Part shown: positions 1 through 8,011 of the stretch, one piece after another | Layout of the letters: every line of letters starts with the position of its first letter | Position numbering within the stretch: position 1 is the first letter of the stretch | DNA from: Bradyrhizobium macuxiense | GTDB lineage: Bacteria; Pseudomonadota; Alphaproteobacteria; Rhizobiales; Xanthobacteraceae | Direction of reading: 5' to 3' | Assembly: GCF_007993935.1 (NCBI RefSeq) | Contig: NZ_VITY01000008.1 | Location: 1-64,000 of the forward strand | DNA: 64,000 nt | The notes under the pieces: model-generated | Databases searched by the model: none | Seen by the model: only the letters and a program-made list of their open reading frames with translations | Told to the model about the DNA's origin: nothing | Made by a program: the position numbers and the translations under genes

Positions 1-34
1 CTCGAGCACGGTCTGCCCCCACACGCTTCTCCAT
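1..34 (-). CDS. 5' end of an unidentified gene running off the left edge
   Basis: Only eleven codons are inside the window, reading M-E-K-R-V-G-A-D-R-A-R on the minus strand. The start is supported by a strong Shine-Dalgarno sequence (AAAGGAGG) ending five bases before the ATG, which is why it is listed. It would be transcribed in the same direction as the DUF4175 gene to its right, about 100 bases downstream of that gene's stop, so the two could share a transcript. Nothing in eleven residues allows a function to be named. Confidence 0.45.
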   Translation of the reverse strand, partial: MEKRVGADRAR

Positions 35-130
35 CGCAACCTCCTTTGCTGGAGTGTTGCGACGAGCGGTTGAATCCGCCCTGGATCGCCCGGTCAAAGC
101 CGGGCGATGACAGCGAAGATGATGGCGGGA

Positions 131-2752
131 TCAATAATCCTTCAGCAGCCGCTCGATGTAATCGAGCTCGATCTGCGGGCGTGACGGATCGGCGAGGCGG
201 CGGCGCAGTTCCTCGAGAATGCGGCGGACGCGCTGGACGTCGATCTCGCCGGGGATCTTCACCGTGTAATCGTCGCCGAATTCGCGGCCGTGCAACGGGC
301 GGCCGAGCGGATCAGTCTGGTTGCCGCCGCTCTGCTGACGGCCGGCGCGGTTGCCGGGGCTGTCGCCGGGCTGGTCGCCGTCACCCTGCTGCATCGCGTC
401 CGCAAGGCTCTGCGCGCCCTTGCGCAGCGCATCGAGCGCGCGGCCTTGCGAATCCACCGCGCCGTCGGCATTGCCCTCGCCGAGCCGCCCGGAGGCATCG
501 CCCATCGCGGAATCGGCCTGGTCGAGCCCGTCGCCGTCATCGTCGCCCTGGTCGCCGCCTTGCTCGCCTTGCTGGGCCTGATCGCCTTTCTGACCCTTTT
601 GGCCCTTCTGGCCGCGCTGATCCGGACCCATGCCGCGCTTGGCGAGCTCTTCCTGCAGCTTCTTGAGGCGGTCGCGCAGCGCCTGCTGATCCTGCTGCAG
701 GTCGCCCATCGACTGATCGCCCTGCTTGCCGCGCATGCGGTCGCGGCGGGAATCCTGGCCCTGCTTGAAGGTCTTGTCGCGCAATTGCTGCTGCTTGCGG
801 ATCATGTCGCCGAGCTCGTTGAGCGACTGCTGCATGTCGTCGTCGCCCTGATTGGGCTGCGCCATCTGCAGGTTTTCCAGCATCTGCTGCATCTGTTCGA
901 GCAGCTGCCGCGCCGCATCCTTGTCGCCGGAGCGCGACAGCCGCTCCATGCGATCGAGCATGTTCTTGAGATCCTGCTGGCTCAGCACCTTGGCATTGGG
1001 ATCGAGCGGACGCGCGAGCTGCTGCGGATTGTTGCGGAACTGTTCGACCATCTGGCGCAGGAAATTGTCCAGCGCCGCGCGCAGATTGTCGGTGAGCTTC
1101 TTGATCTCCTCGTCGCTCGCGCCGCGCTCCAGCGCCTGCTTGAGCGCGTCCTGCGCCGCGCGTAGCGCCTTGTCGACATCGCTGATGTTGCCGTCCTCGA
1201 TGGTGACGGCGAGCGCCCACAGGCTGGCGACCACCTCGCGCAGCTGATCGTCGGTGCGCGCCGCCTCGAGCTGGCGGGCCACGGTGTGGAGGCCGAGATA
1301 ATGGCCGGTCTCCGGCATGAACATCTCGGGCGCGATCATCAGCGCGTCGAGCGCGGCGTAGACCTGGCCGTTCTGGTTGGCATCGAGCGCCAGGATACGG
1401 CGTTGCTCGATCAGCGCGCGCGCCAGCGGCTTGGTGAACAGCCGCTCCGGCAGACGCATGTTGAAGGGCTCGCTCTTGCCCTCATTGCCGGCCTCGTCCT
1501 TGGCGGTCAGCGTCAGCGTCACGTCGGCGCCGGCATAGGGATCTTCGCTGAGGTCCTTGACGGTCTGGCCGACGCCGTTGCGGGTGCGTGCATTCGGCAG
1601 CACCAGCGGGAATTGCGGCGGCTCGAACAGCGGCCGCGGCTGCGCGGCCTTGCCGTCGGCATCCTTGGTCGCTTCCTTGGTTGGATCCTTGGGCGCATCG
1701 GCGGGCCGCGCCGCGAATTGCGCACGCGCTTCGGTCACGCCGTAATCGTCCTCGAGCTTGTAGGACAGTTGCAAGGCGCCGCGCGCCTGCCGCTCCGGAT
1801 CCTTGGCGAGCGCAATCGACGGCGGACGGTCCGGCGTCGCGGTGAATTTCCACTGCGGCTGGCCGGCCGGCGCGCGGACATGCGCGGTGCCGTCGCCGGT
1901 GATCTTGAAATGCCGCTCATTGGTGCCCTTGGGCGCCTGTCCCTCCGGCGCCACCTCGGTGACGCCGCCACCGACCACGACGTCGATGGTGCCGCCGCTG
2001 GAGCGCACCAAGAGCGTGCTGCTCGAGGGAACCGCGAGCGGGGTGGTGTCGGCCGCGTTGGCGTCCTTGTTGGCGTTGGAGAGAATGATCGGCGGCTTGC
2101 CGGTGTAGTTCGGCGGCGTCACCCAGGCATCGACCCGGACATTGGCCGGCGCCATGATGCCGTTCCAGTCGAACGCGGAAGCGACCCGCAGCCCGCGCTC
2201 GTCGCCGGCCGCGACATAAGTCGCGACCAGCATCACGATGACCAGCGCGCGCAGCGCCCAGGGGTCGTGCAGCGAAACGCGCGGCCGCGGCAGGCCGGCG
2301 CGGATGCGCTTGATCGACGCCAGCGTGCGCTCGCGCTGTGCCTGCCACAGCGCCAGCGCGAACGGGTCCTTGTTGGTGAGCGTATCGGAGAGCGTGGTCG
2401 CCGGGCGATGGCGGATTCCGGCGCCGCGATCGAGCCGGCTCAGGCCCTCCTCGCGGCTCGGCCAGCGGAAGCGCACCAGCGGCAACAGCGCCGCGAGCGC
2501 CGCAAGGCCGAACAGGGCGGCGCCGGCGAGCCGTGCGGCAAACGGCAGCACCAGCCACAGCCCGGCCCAGGACGCGACCAGGAACAGCCCTGCAACCGTC
2601 AGGAACCGCGCCAGATGCGGCCAGGCCCGTTCCCATGCAATTGCGAATTTTGCCCGCTGCAGAGCCTCGGTCAGTTTCAGCCGCGCGATCGCATCGCTGT
2701 CGCGGACGGCGCGTGACGGGCTGTCAGACGGGTCGATGTTGGCTCCGCTCAA
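131..2752 (-). CDS. TIGR02302/DUF4175 family membrane protein with low-complexity tail
   Basis: An 873-residue protein of the alphaproteobacterial TIGR02302 family (Pfam DUF4175), whose function is unknown. Two hydrophobic segments lie at about residues 48-92 and a third near 167-183, so the rest is probably periplasmic. The middle holds beta-rich segments. The last third is Gln/Gly/Asp-rich low complexity with helical, coiled-coil-like stretches, including a GQKGQKGQKG run, and ends in a conserved-looking charged helix (RVRRILEELRRRLADPSRPQ). The start is TTG, chosen because GGAG lies six bases upstream and no better ATG exists. In related genomes this gene commonly neighbours lysA, as it does here apart from two intervening plus-strand genes. 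Family assignment is confident; role is not known. Confidence 0.85.
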   Translation of the reverse strand: MSGANIDPSDSPSRAVRDSDAIARLKLTEALQRAKFAIAWERAWPHLARFLTVAGLFLVASWAGLWLVLPFAARLAGAALFGLAALAALLPLVRFRWPSREEGLSRLDRGAGIRHRPATTLSDTLTNKDPFALALWQAQRERTLASIKRIRAGLPRPRVSLHDPWALRALVIVMLVATYVAAGDERGLRVASAFDWNGIMAPANVRVDAWVTPPNYTGKPPIILSNANKDANAADTTPLAVPSSSTLLVRSSGGTIDVVVGGGVTEVAPEGQAPKGTNERHFKITGDGTAHVRAPAGQPQWKFTATPDRPPSIALAKDPERQARGALQLSYKLEDDYGVTEARAQFAARPADAPKDPTKEATKDADGKAAQPRPLFEPPQFPLVLPNARTRNGVGQTVKDLSEDPYAGADVTLTLTAKDEAGNEGKSEPFNMRLPERLFTKPLARALIEQRRILALDANQNGQVYAALDALMIAPEMFMPETGHYLGLHTVARQLEAARTDDQLREVVASLWALAVTIEDGNISDVDKALRAAQDALKQALERGASDEEIKKLTDNLRAALDNFLRQMVEQFRNNPQQLARPLDPNAKVLSQQDLKNMLDRMERLSRSGDKDAARQLLEQMQQMLENLQMAQPNQGDDDMQQSLNELGDMIRKQQQLRDKTFKQGQDSRRDRMRGKQGDQSMGDLQQDQQALRDRLKKLQEELAKRGMGPDQRGQKGQKGQKGDQAQQGEQGGDQGDDDGDGLDQADSAMGDASGRLGEGNADGAVDSQGRALDALRKGAQSLADAMQQGDGDQPGDSPGNRAGRQQSGGNQTDPLGRPLHGREFGDDYTVKIPGEIDVQRVRRILEELRRRLADPSRPQIELDYIERLLKDY

Positions 2753-2923
2753 TAAAATCTCCGGGGTAGCCGGCAGGTCAGCCTAGCACGGCGGCGGCTT
2801 TGAGGCACCCGTTCCCCGGCGTAACCCACACCGGGAATTACGCATAACACGAAGGCGTGACTGCGGCGATTCGACCCCGTAACGTCCCGGCCGAACCAAC
2901 GCCTTAACGCATGAGGAAACGAT

Positions 2924-3304
2924 ATGGACCAAAAAACGCACGACAAGGGGCTCGAAATCCGCAAGGCGGTGCTCGGCGAGGCCTATGTCAACAATGCGCT
3001 GAAGAATTCGGACAGCTTCAACAAGCCGTTCCAGGAACTGGTCACGGAATATTGCTGGGGTGCGGTCTGGGGCCGCGAGGAGCTGCCGCGCAAGACCCGC
3101 AGCATGCTCAACCTCGCGATGATCTCGATCCTGAACCGGCCGCACGAATTGAAGGCGCACATCAAGGGCGCGCTGACCAACGGCGTGTCGCGCGACGAGA
3201 TCCGCGAGATCTTCATGCAGGTCTCGATCTATGCCGGCATCCCGGCCGGCGTCGACAGCTTCCGCATCGCGCGCGAGGTGTTCGCCGAGCTCGACAAGGC
3301 GTGA
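2924..3304 (+). CDS. Carboxymuconolactone decarboxylase family protein
   Basis: 126 residues, the usual size of a single-domain CMD/AhpD-like protein. The family core is visible: an acidic helix with TEYCWGAVWGREELPRKTR (about residues 40-58), then ELKAHIKGALTNGVSRDEI and the IFMQVSIYAGIPAG segment that lines the active site in PcaC. PcaC opens the beta-ketoadipate branch by decarboxylating gamma-carboxymuconolactone, and this protein resembles PcaC more than the CxxC-type AhpD peroxidase because only one Cys is present in the core. No other pca gene is nearby, so a beta-ketoadipate role is not shown. A GAGGAAAC ribosome site precedes the ATG. It points the same way as the dehydrogenase gene 190 bases downstream, with a palindromic repeat between them. 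Confidence 0.85.
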   Translation: MDQKTHDKGLEIRKAVLGEAYVNNALKNSDSFNKPFQELVTEYCWGAVWGREELPRKTRSMLNLAMISILNRPHELKAHIKGALTNGVSRDEIREIFMQVSIYAGIPAGVDSFRIAREVFAELDKA

Positions 3305-3324
3305 GGCCCGGCTGCCTCCGCATC

Positions 3325-3445
3325 GTCGTCCCGGCGAAAGCCGGGACCCATAACCACAGGCTTTCGTGGTGAGAACATGCGGGGGCTCCAGCGGAGCACA
3401 AAATCAGCCGCGATGGTAATGGGTCCCGGCCTTCGCCGGGACGAC
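3325..3445. repeat. Dispersed palindromic repeat, family A copy 1
   Basis: Arms at 3325-3351 and 3419-3445 are 27-base inverted repeats with a single mismatch; they begin GTCGTCCCGGCG and end CGCCGGGACGAC. The loop carries ACCACAGGCTTTCGTGGTGA and CTCCAGCGGAGCAC segments that recur in copy 2 at 4521-4684. It is extragenic and could form a long RNA hairpin between the two plus-strand genes. Confidence 0.85.
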
Positions 3446-3498
3446 ATTGAATGCGGGGCACGCGACTTCGCCGCATAACGACGTAGAGGAAACAACCC

Positions 3499-4410
3499 AT
3501 GGAAATCGGATTCATCGGCCTCGGGAAGATGGGCTTCCCGATGGCGCGCCGGCTGATCGAGGCCGGCCACAAGCTCACCGTGTTCGACACCAGCAAGGAC
3601 GCGCGCGACAGGTTGGTTGCACTCGGCGCTGCGGCAGCATCGTCGCCGAAGGACATCGCCGACCGCGTCGAGACCGTGATGGCGAGCCTGCCCTCGCTGC
3701 AGGCTTCGCTCGAGGTCGCGACCGGCCCAGGCGGCGTGATCGAAGGCACGCGCGTGAGGCGCTTCATCGATCTGTCCACCGTCGGCTCGCGGATGGCGGT
3801 GAAGATCAACGATCTGCTGGCCATAAAGAACATCGTGCAGATCGACAGCCCGGTCTCCGGCGGCGTCTCCGGCGCCGAGAAGGGCACGCTGGCGGTGATG
3901 GTGTCGGGCCCGCGCGCCGATTTCGAGCTGGTGAAATCCGCGCTCGACGTGATCGGCAAGGTGTTCTTCATCGGCACCAAGCCCGGCTCCGGCCAGACCA
4001 TGAAGCTCGCCAACAACTTCCTGTCGGCGACCGCGATGGTCGCGACCTCAGAGGCTGTCGTGATGGGCGTGAAGTCCGGGCTCGATCCGGCCGTGATGAT
4101 CGACGTCATCAACGCCGGCTCGGGGCTGAACACCGCGAGCCGCGACAAGTTTCCGCGCTCGGTGCTGCCGCGCAGCTTCGACTTCGGCTTCGCCACCGGG
4201 TTGATGGTCAAGGACGTGCGACTCGCAGTCGAGGAAATGCGCGCGCTCGGGCTCTCGATGGAAGTCGCCGAAGCGGTCGGCCGGCTTTGGGAGGTCGTCA
4301 TCCGCGACGAGGGACCGGAGTCGGATTTCACCGCGGCGATCAAGCCGATCGAGAAGGCCGCGGGCGTGATCGTCGGCGGCGGCAAGGGTGGCAGTCACGC
4401 CGCGAAGTGA
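3499..4410 (+). CDS. NAD(P)-dependent oxidoreductase, 3-hydroxyisobutyrate dehydrogenase family
   Basis: 303 residues with the full beta-hydroxyacid dehydrogenase layout. The N-terminal Rossmann fold begins MEIGFIGLGKMGFPMARRL, with the GxGxxG dinucleotide motif at residues 7-12. The substrate signature around DSPVSGGVSGAEKGTLAVMV (about 116-135) is present, as is the catalytic lysine in GQTMKLANNF (about residue 174). The C-terminal all-helical domain is complete. Members oxidise 3-hydroxyisobutyrate, tartronate semialdehyde or related short hydroxyacids, or reduce succinic/glyoxylic semialdehydes; the sequence alone does not decide the substrate. The ATG follows AGAGGAAAC. It is flanked on both sides by palindromic repeats and lies convergent to lysA. 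Confidence 0.88.
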   Translation: MEIGFIGLGKMGFPMARRLIEAGHKLTVFDTSKDARDRLVALGAAAASSPKDIADRVETVMASLPSLQASLEVATGPGGVIEGTRVRRFIDLSTVGSRMAVKINDLLAIKNIVQIDSPVSGGVSGAEKGTLAVMVSGPRADFELVKSALDVIGKVFFIGTKPGSGQTMKLANNFLSATAMVATSEAVVMGVKSGLDPAVMIDVINAGSGLNTASRDKFPRSVLPRSFDFGFATGLMVKDVRLAVEEMRALGLSMEVAEAVGRLWEVVIRDEGPESDFTAAIKPIEKAAGVIVGGGKGGSHAAK

Positions 4411-4414
4411 CGGC

Positions 4415-4499
4415 GTAGGATGGGTGGAGCGAAGCGATACCCATCATCGCGCCGCGCGGATGCAGTTTGATGGGTATCGCTGCGCTCCACCCATCCTAC
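4415..4499. repeat. Long perfect-type hairpin repeat, family B
   Basis: Arms at 4415-4445 and 4469-4499 are 31-base inverted repeats with one mismatch, starting GTAGGATGGGTGGAGCG. The loop is 23 bases. It begins five bases after the dehydrogenase stop and lies between convergent genes, so it may end transcription from both sides. Repeats with this GTAGGATGGGTGGAGCG start are familiar from Bradyrhizobium intergenic DNA; this is recollection, not a search. Confidence 0.85.
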
Positions 4500-4520
4500 A
4501 AGAGCGGCCAAATAAGCACC

Positions 4521-4684
4521 GTCGTCCCGGGCAAGCGACTTGTCCGCCGTAGCTCAACGAGCGAAGGCGGAAGCGCGACCGGGGACCCATAACCACAGGG
4601 CTTTGTGGTGAGAACACGCTGGGGCTCCAGCGGAGCACAACAACGCGTTCGGTGGTTATGGGTCCTGGCTTTCGCCAGGACGAC
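4521..4684. repeat. Dispersed palindromic repeat, family A copy 2
   Basis: This shares with copy 1 (3325-3445) the outer GTCGTCCCGG/..GGACGAC ends and the inner ACCCATAACCACAGG, GGTGAGAACA and GGCTCCAGCGGAGCAC blocks. Its left arm carries about 45 extra bases (4531-4575), so the outer pairing is interrupted. It sits 27 bases downstream of the lysA stop on the minus strand. Confidence 0.8.
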
Positions 4685-4711
4685 ACCGAAGATGAGGCGC
4701 GATCTCGGCGC

Positions 4712-5977
4712 TCACAGCCACGGTGCCGGCTTGTCCATCGCGATCAGCGCATCGACGTCGATGCGCGGGCGCACGACAGCGTACCGGTCGTCCTTGACCA
4801 GCACCTCCGGCACCAGCGCCCGGGTGTTGTAGGTGCCGGACTGCACCGCGCCATAGGCGCCCGCGGTCATGATCGCGAGGAGATCGCCGGCCTTCGGCTG
4901 CGGCAGTGCGCGGTCGAGCGCGAGATAATCGCCGGTCTCGCAGACCGGACCGACCACGTCGGCGACCATGGTCGGCGTGCCCGCGGCCGGCTCGCGCACC
5001 GGCAGGATGTCGTGATGCGCCTCGTACAGCGTCGGCCGGATCAGATCGTTCATCGCGGCATCGATGATGACGAAGTTCTTGGCCTCGCCCGGCTTCACAT
5101 GAATTACGCGGCTGACCAGGATGCCGGCATTGCCGACGATCAGGCGGCCGGGCTCGAACATCAGCGTGCAGCCGAGATTATGCGTGACGCGCTTGACCAT
5201 CGCGGCATAGGCATCCGGTGCCGGCGGCGCGGCGCGGTCCATGTAATAGGGAATGCCGAGGCCGCCGCCGAAATCGATGTGCGAGATGTCGTGGCCGTCG
5301 GCACGCAGCGTCTGCACGAACTCGGCGAGCAGCCGGAAGGCGACCTCCATCGGGCCGAGATCGGTGATCTGGCTGCCGATATGCACGTCGGTGCCGGTGA
5401 CCTTGATGCCCGGCAGCTTCGCCGCGCGGGCATAGACCTCACGGGCGCGCGCGATCGGGATGCCGAACTTGTTCTCCGACTTGCCGGTCGAAATCTTGGC
5501 GTGGGTGCCGGCATCGACGTCGGGATTGACCCGCACCGAGATGCGCGCGGTCGTCTTCATCTCGACCGCAAGGCGCGACAGCATCTCGAGCTCAGGCTCG
5601 GACTCGATATTGATGCAGAGGATGTCGGCGGCGAGCGCGGCGCGCAGCTCGCTTTCGGTCTTGCCGACGCCGGAGAACAGGATCTTCGACGGCGGGATGC
5701 CGGCGGCCAGCGCCCGCTTCAATTCGCCGCCGGACACCACGTCGGCGCCGGCGCCGAGCTTGGCCAGCGTGCGCAGCACCGACTGGTTGGAGTTCGCCTT
5801 CATGGCGTAGCAGACCAGCGCCTTCTCGCCGGCGAAGGCCTCGGTGAAGACGCGGTAGTGCCGCTCCAGCGTCGCCGTCGAATAGCAGTAGAACGGCGTG
5901 CCGACGGCTTCCGCCAGCTCGATGAGATTGACCGCCTCGGCATGCAGCACGCCGTTGCGATAGTCGAAATGGTTCAT
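4712..5977 (-). CDS. lysA: Diaminopimelate decarboxylase
   Basis: 421 residues, the normal length for LysA, which decarboxylates meso-diaminopimelate to L-lysine using pyridoxal phosphate; it is the last step of lysine synthesis. The PLP lysine is K60 in VCYAMKANSN. The HIGSQ motif (near residue 195), the glycine-rich phosphate-binding region DFGGGLGIPY, FEPGR and the C-terminal catalytic Cys in GPVCETGDYLA are all visible. It lies downstream of the lptM-like gene and argH on the same strand, an arrangement common in Rhizobiales. The gap to the lipoprotein gene is about 100 bases and holds a palindromic repeat. The ATG at 5977 begins MNHFDYRNGVL, typical for the alphaproteobacterial protein. 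Confidence 0.96.
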   Translation of the reverse strand: MNHFDYRNGVLHAEAVNLIELAEAVGTPFYCYSTATLERHYRVFTEAFAGEKALVCYAMKANSNQSVLRTLAKLGAGADVVSGGELKRALAAGIPPSKILFSGVGKTESELRAALAADILCINIESEPELEMLSRLAVEMKTTARISVRVNPDVDAGTHAKISTGKSENKFGIPIARAREVYARAAKLPGIKVTGTDVHIGSQITDLGPMEVAFRLLAEFVQTLRADGHDISHIDFGGGLGIPYYMDRAAPPAPDAYAAMVKRVTHNLGCTLMFEPGRLIVGNAGILVSRVIHVKPGEAKNFVIIDAAMNDLIRPTLYEAHHDILPVREPAAGTPTMVADVVGPVCETGDYLALDRALPQPKAGDLLAIMTAGAYGAVQSGTYNTRALVPEVLVKDDRYAVVRPRIDVDALIAMDKPAPWL

Positions 5978-5994
5978 GACACGCTAGGTAGTTT

Positions 5995-6070
5995 GAGCAT
6001 GATCTCCGCGCAAACGCGTTCCGCGTTTGTCGCGAGGGAAAACCGCTTCGCACTTTTCCGGATCATGCTC
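5995..6070. repeat. GAGCATGATC-type palindromic repeat, copy 1
   Basis: The outer arms are GAGCATGATC and GATCATGCTC. Inside are a second small inverted repeat (AAACGCG/CGCGTTT) and the block GGAAAACCGCTTCGCACTTTTCC. The last 31 bases are identical to those of the copy at 7934-7982. It lies in the lptM-lysA gap. Confidence 0.88.
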
Positions 6071-6076
6071 GAGAAG

Positions 6077-6346
6077 CTAATTGCCGAGCAGCGGATCGAG
6101 CACGAAGGGCCGTTTATTGCCACGCGTCGCGGCCGGCGCGGCATCCGAGCCATAGGTCGGATTGAACACGCTGGGCTGCGCCGCCCGCTCGCTCTCGGTG
6201 TCGCTCGGTGCGGCGCCCGGCGCGGCGTTCGCGGTCGGCGGCAGGTCGAGCGGTCCCTTGCGGCCGCAGCCGCCGAGCGCCAGCGCTGACACGCTCAGCA
6301 CAATGATGGCCCATCCCGAGGGGGTCAGGCGGTTCTTGCTAATCAC
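6077..6346 (-). CDS. lptM: LptM-like small lipoprotein
   Basis: About 89 residues. A short basic N-terminus and hydrophobic stretch end in the lipobox LALGGC, with the lipidated Cys near residue 27, directly followed by GRKGPLDLPP. That Cys-G-x-K-G-P-L-x-L-P signature marks the LptM (YifL) family, small lipoproteins that assist assembly of the LptDE lipopolysaccharide translocon. The rest is Ala/Pro-rich and disordered. The start is taken as GTG at 6346 because GGGGAA lies six bases upstream and this gives a normal-length signal peptide; an ATG at 6379 would add eleven residues. Placement between argH and lysA is the usual one in this group. The family is confident; function is by homology. 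Confidence 0.83.
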   Translation of the reverse strand: MISKNRLTPSGWAIIVLSVSALALGGCGRKGPLDLPPTANAAPGAAPSDTESERAAQPSVFNPTYGSDAAPAATRGNKRPFVLDPLLGN

Positions 6347-6438
6347 GACGAATTCCCCAATTCGGGCGGCACCATACAAACATTGGCGTGCTCTGGCGAG
6401 AGGCGGAGCGCTGAGAAATCACGGCCAAATTTTCCCGT

Positions 6439-7836
6439 TCAGCCCAATTTTCGCTCTTTTTCCAGCCGCTTGGCCCAGGCCTTGGCCTGCGCCATCACAT
6501 TCTTCGGCGCCGTGCCGCCAAACGAGGTCCGGCTCTTCACCGAGGATTCGACGCTGAGCACCTTCAACGCGTCGGCCGTGATCCTCGGCTCGACCTCCTG
6601 CATGGCCTTCAGGGGGAGTTCATGCAGCGCCACGCCCTGCTTGGAGGCCAGGCCGACGATCCGCCCGGTAACGTGGTGAGCATCGCGGAACGGCATTTTC
6701 AGGCTGCGCACCAGCCAATCGGCAAGGTCGGTCGCGGTGGCGTAGCCCTCGCCGGCCGCGGCCTTCATCTTCGCCTCATCCGGCACCAGATCCTCGACCA
6801 TGCCGGTCATGGCGCGGATCGCAAGCGACAGCGCCTCGAAGGCCTCCATCGCGCCCTGCTTGTCCTCCTGCATGTCCTTTTGATAGGCGAGCGGCAGGCC
6901 CTTCATCACGATCAGGAGCGCAGTGAGCGCGCCGATCACGCGGCCGGTCTTGGCGCGCACCAACTCGGCCGCGTCCGGATTGCGCTTCTGCGGCATGATC
7001 GACGAACCGGTCGTGAACTTGTCGCTGAGCCTGACGAGGCCGACCAGCGGCGAGGTCCAGATCACGATCTCCTCGGCGAAGCGCGACATATGCACCGCGC
7101 AGATCGCGGCCGCGGAGAGCGTCTCCAGCACGAAATCGCGGTCGGACACTGCATCGAGCGAATTGGCCATCGGCCGGTCGAAGCCGAGCGCCTTCGCCGT
7201 CGCGGCGCGGTCGATCGGAAACGAGGTGCCGGCGAGCGCCGCGGCGCCGAGCGGCGATTCGTTCAGCCGCTTGCGCGCATCGGTGAAGCGGCCGCGGTCG
7301 CGGCCGGCCATCTCGACATAGGCCAGCAGATGATGGCCGAAGGTCACCGGCTGCGCGGTCTGCAGATGGGTGAAGCCCGGCATCACGGTTCCGGCATGCT
7401 CCAGCGCGCGGGTGACCAGCGCCTGCTGGAACGCAGCCAGCGCCGCGTTTGTCTCGTCGATGGTGTCGCGGACATAGAGCCGGAAATCGGTCGCCACCTG
7501 GTCGTTGCGCGAGCGCGCGGTATGCAGCCGGCCCGCCGCGGGCCCGATCAATTCGGACAGCCGCGACTCGACATTCATATGGATGTCCTCGAGCGCGCGC
7601 TTGAAGTCGAAATCGCCCTTGCCGATTTCTGACAAAATCGTGTCTAGACCTTTACCGATATTTTTCGCATCAGCTGACGTGATAATGCCTTGCGCGGCGA
7701 GCATCGCGGCGTGGGCCTTGGACGCGGCAATGTCCTGGGCATAAAGGTGCCGGTCGACGTCGATGGAGACGTTGATTTCCTCCATGATCGCGTCGGGACG
7801 TTCCGAGAACCGGCCGCCCCACATCTTGTTGCTCAT
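6439..7836 (-). CDS. argH: Argininosuccinate lyase
   Basis: 465 residues from the start chosen here (MSNKMWGGRF), matching ArgH length. The enzyme splits argininosuccinate into arginine and fumarate, the final step of arginine synthesis. The fumarase/aspartase superfamily signature GSSIMPQKRNPD, with its catalytic serine loop, is present, along with HTARSRNDQVATDF and the GFTHLQTAQPVTFGHH segment. The reading frame is open 43 codons further upstream, but that extension runs into a palindromic repeat and does not resemble ArgH, so the inner ATG is preferred. It is the promoter-proximal member of an argH-lptM-lysA set and divergent from tlpA. Confidence 0.96.
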   Translation of the reverse strand: MSNKMWGGRFSERPDAIMEEINVSIDVDRHLYAQDIAASKAHAAMLAAQGIITSADAKNIGKGLDTILSEIGKGDFDFKRALEDIHMNVESRLSELIGPAAGRLHTARSRNDQVATDFRLYVRDTIDETNAALAAFQQALVTRALEHAGTVMPGFTHLQTAQPVTFGHHLLAYVEMAGRDRGRFTDARKRLNESPLGAAALAGTSFPIDRAATAKALGFDRPMANSLDAVSDRDFVLETLSAAAICAVHMSRFAEEIVIWTSPLVGLVRLSDKFTTGSSIMPQKRNPDAAELVRAKTGRVIGALTALLIVMKGLPLAYQKDMQEDKQGAMEAFEALSLAIRAMTGMVEDLVPDEAKMKAAAGEGYATATDLADWLVRSLKMPFRDAHHVTGRIVGLASKQGVALHELPLKAMQEVEPRITADALKVLSVESSVKSRTSFGGTAPKNVMAQAKAWAKRLEKERKLG

Positions 7837-7933
7837 GACATCTCGCTCACGAATTTGTATTGCAGGCCCTGCTGTTTCATCGGCCGTAGCGGCGAAACAG
7901 CATGGCGGTTCCGAACGTATTAGCTCGTTGTAT

Positions 7934-7982
7934 GAGCATGATCTTTTCGGAAAACCGCTTCGCACTTTTCCGGATCATGCTC
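7934..7982. repeat. GAGCATGATC-type palindromic repeat, copy 2
   Basis: A short version of the repeat at 5995-6070, with GAGCATGATC and GATCATGCTC ends around TTTTCGGAAAACCGCTTCGC. It lies in the divergent argH/tlpA promoter region, so it may form part of either 5' leader. The two copies bracket lptM and argH. Confidence 0.88.
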
Positions 7983-8011
7983 CAGCACTCCATAGCCACA
8001 TCTGACCCAGG

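Noticed and set aside
1286..2716. A 476-codon open frame antisense to the TIGR02302 gene
   Set aside because: Arg/Gly/His-rich composition typical of a shadow frame; the minus-strand gene has membrane helices and a known family.
4531..4580. tRNA-like CCGTAGCTCAACGAGCG sequence in repeat copy 2
   Set aside because: No cloverleaf can be folded and it lies inside the family A repeat.
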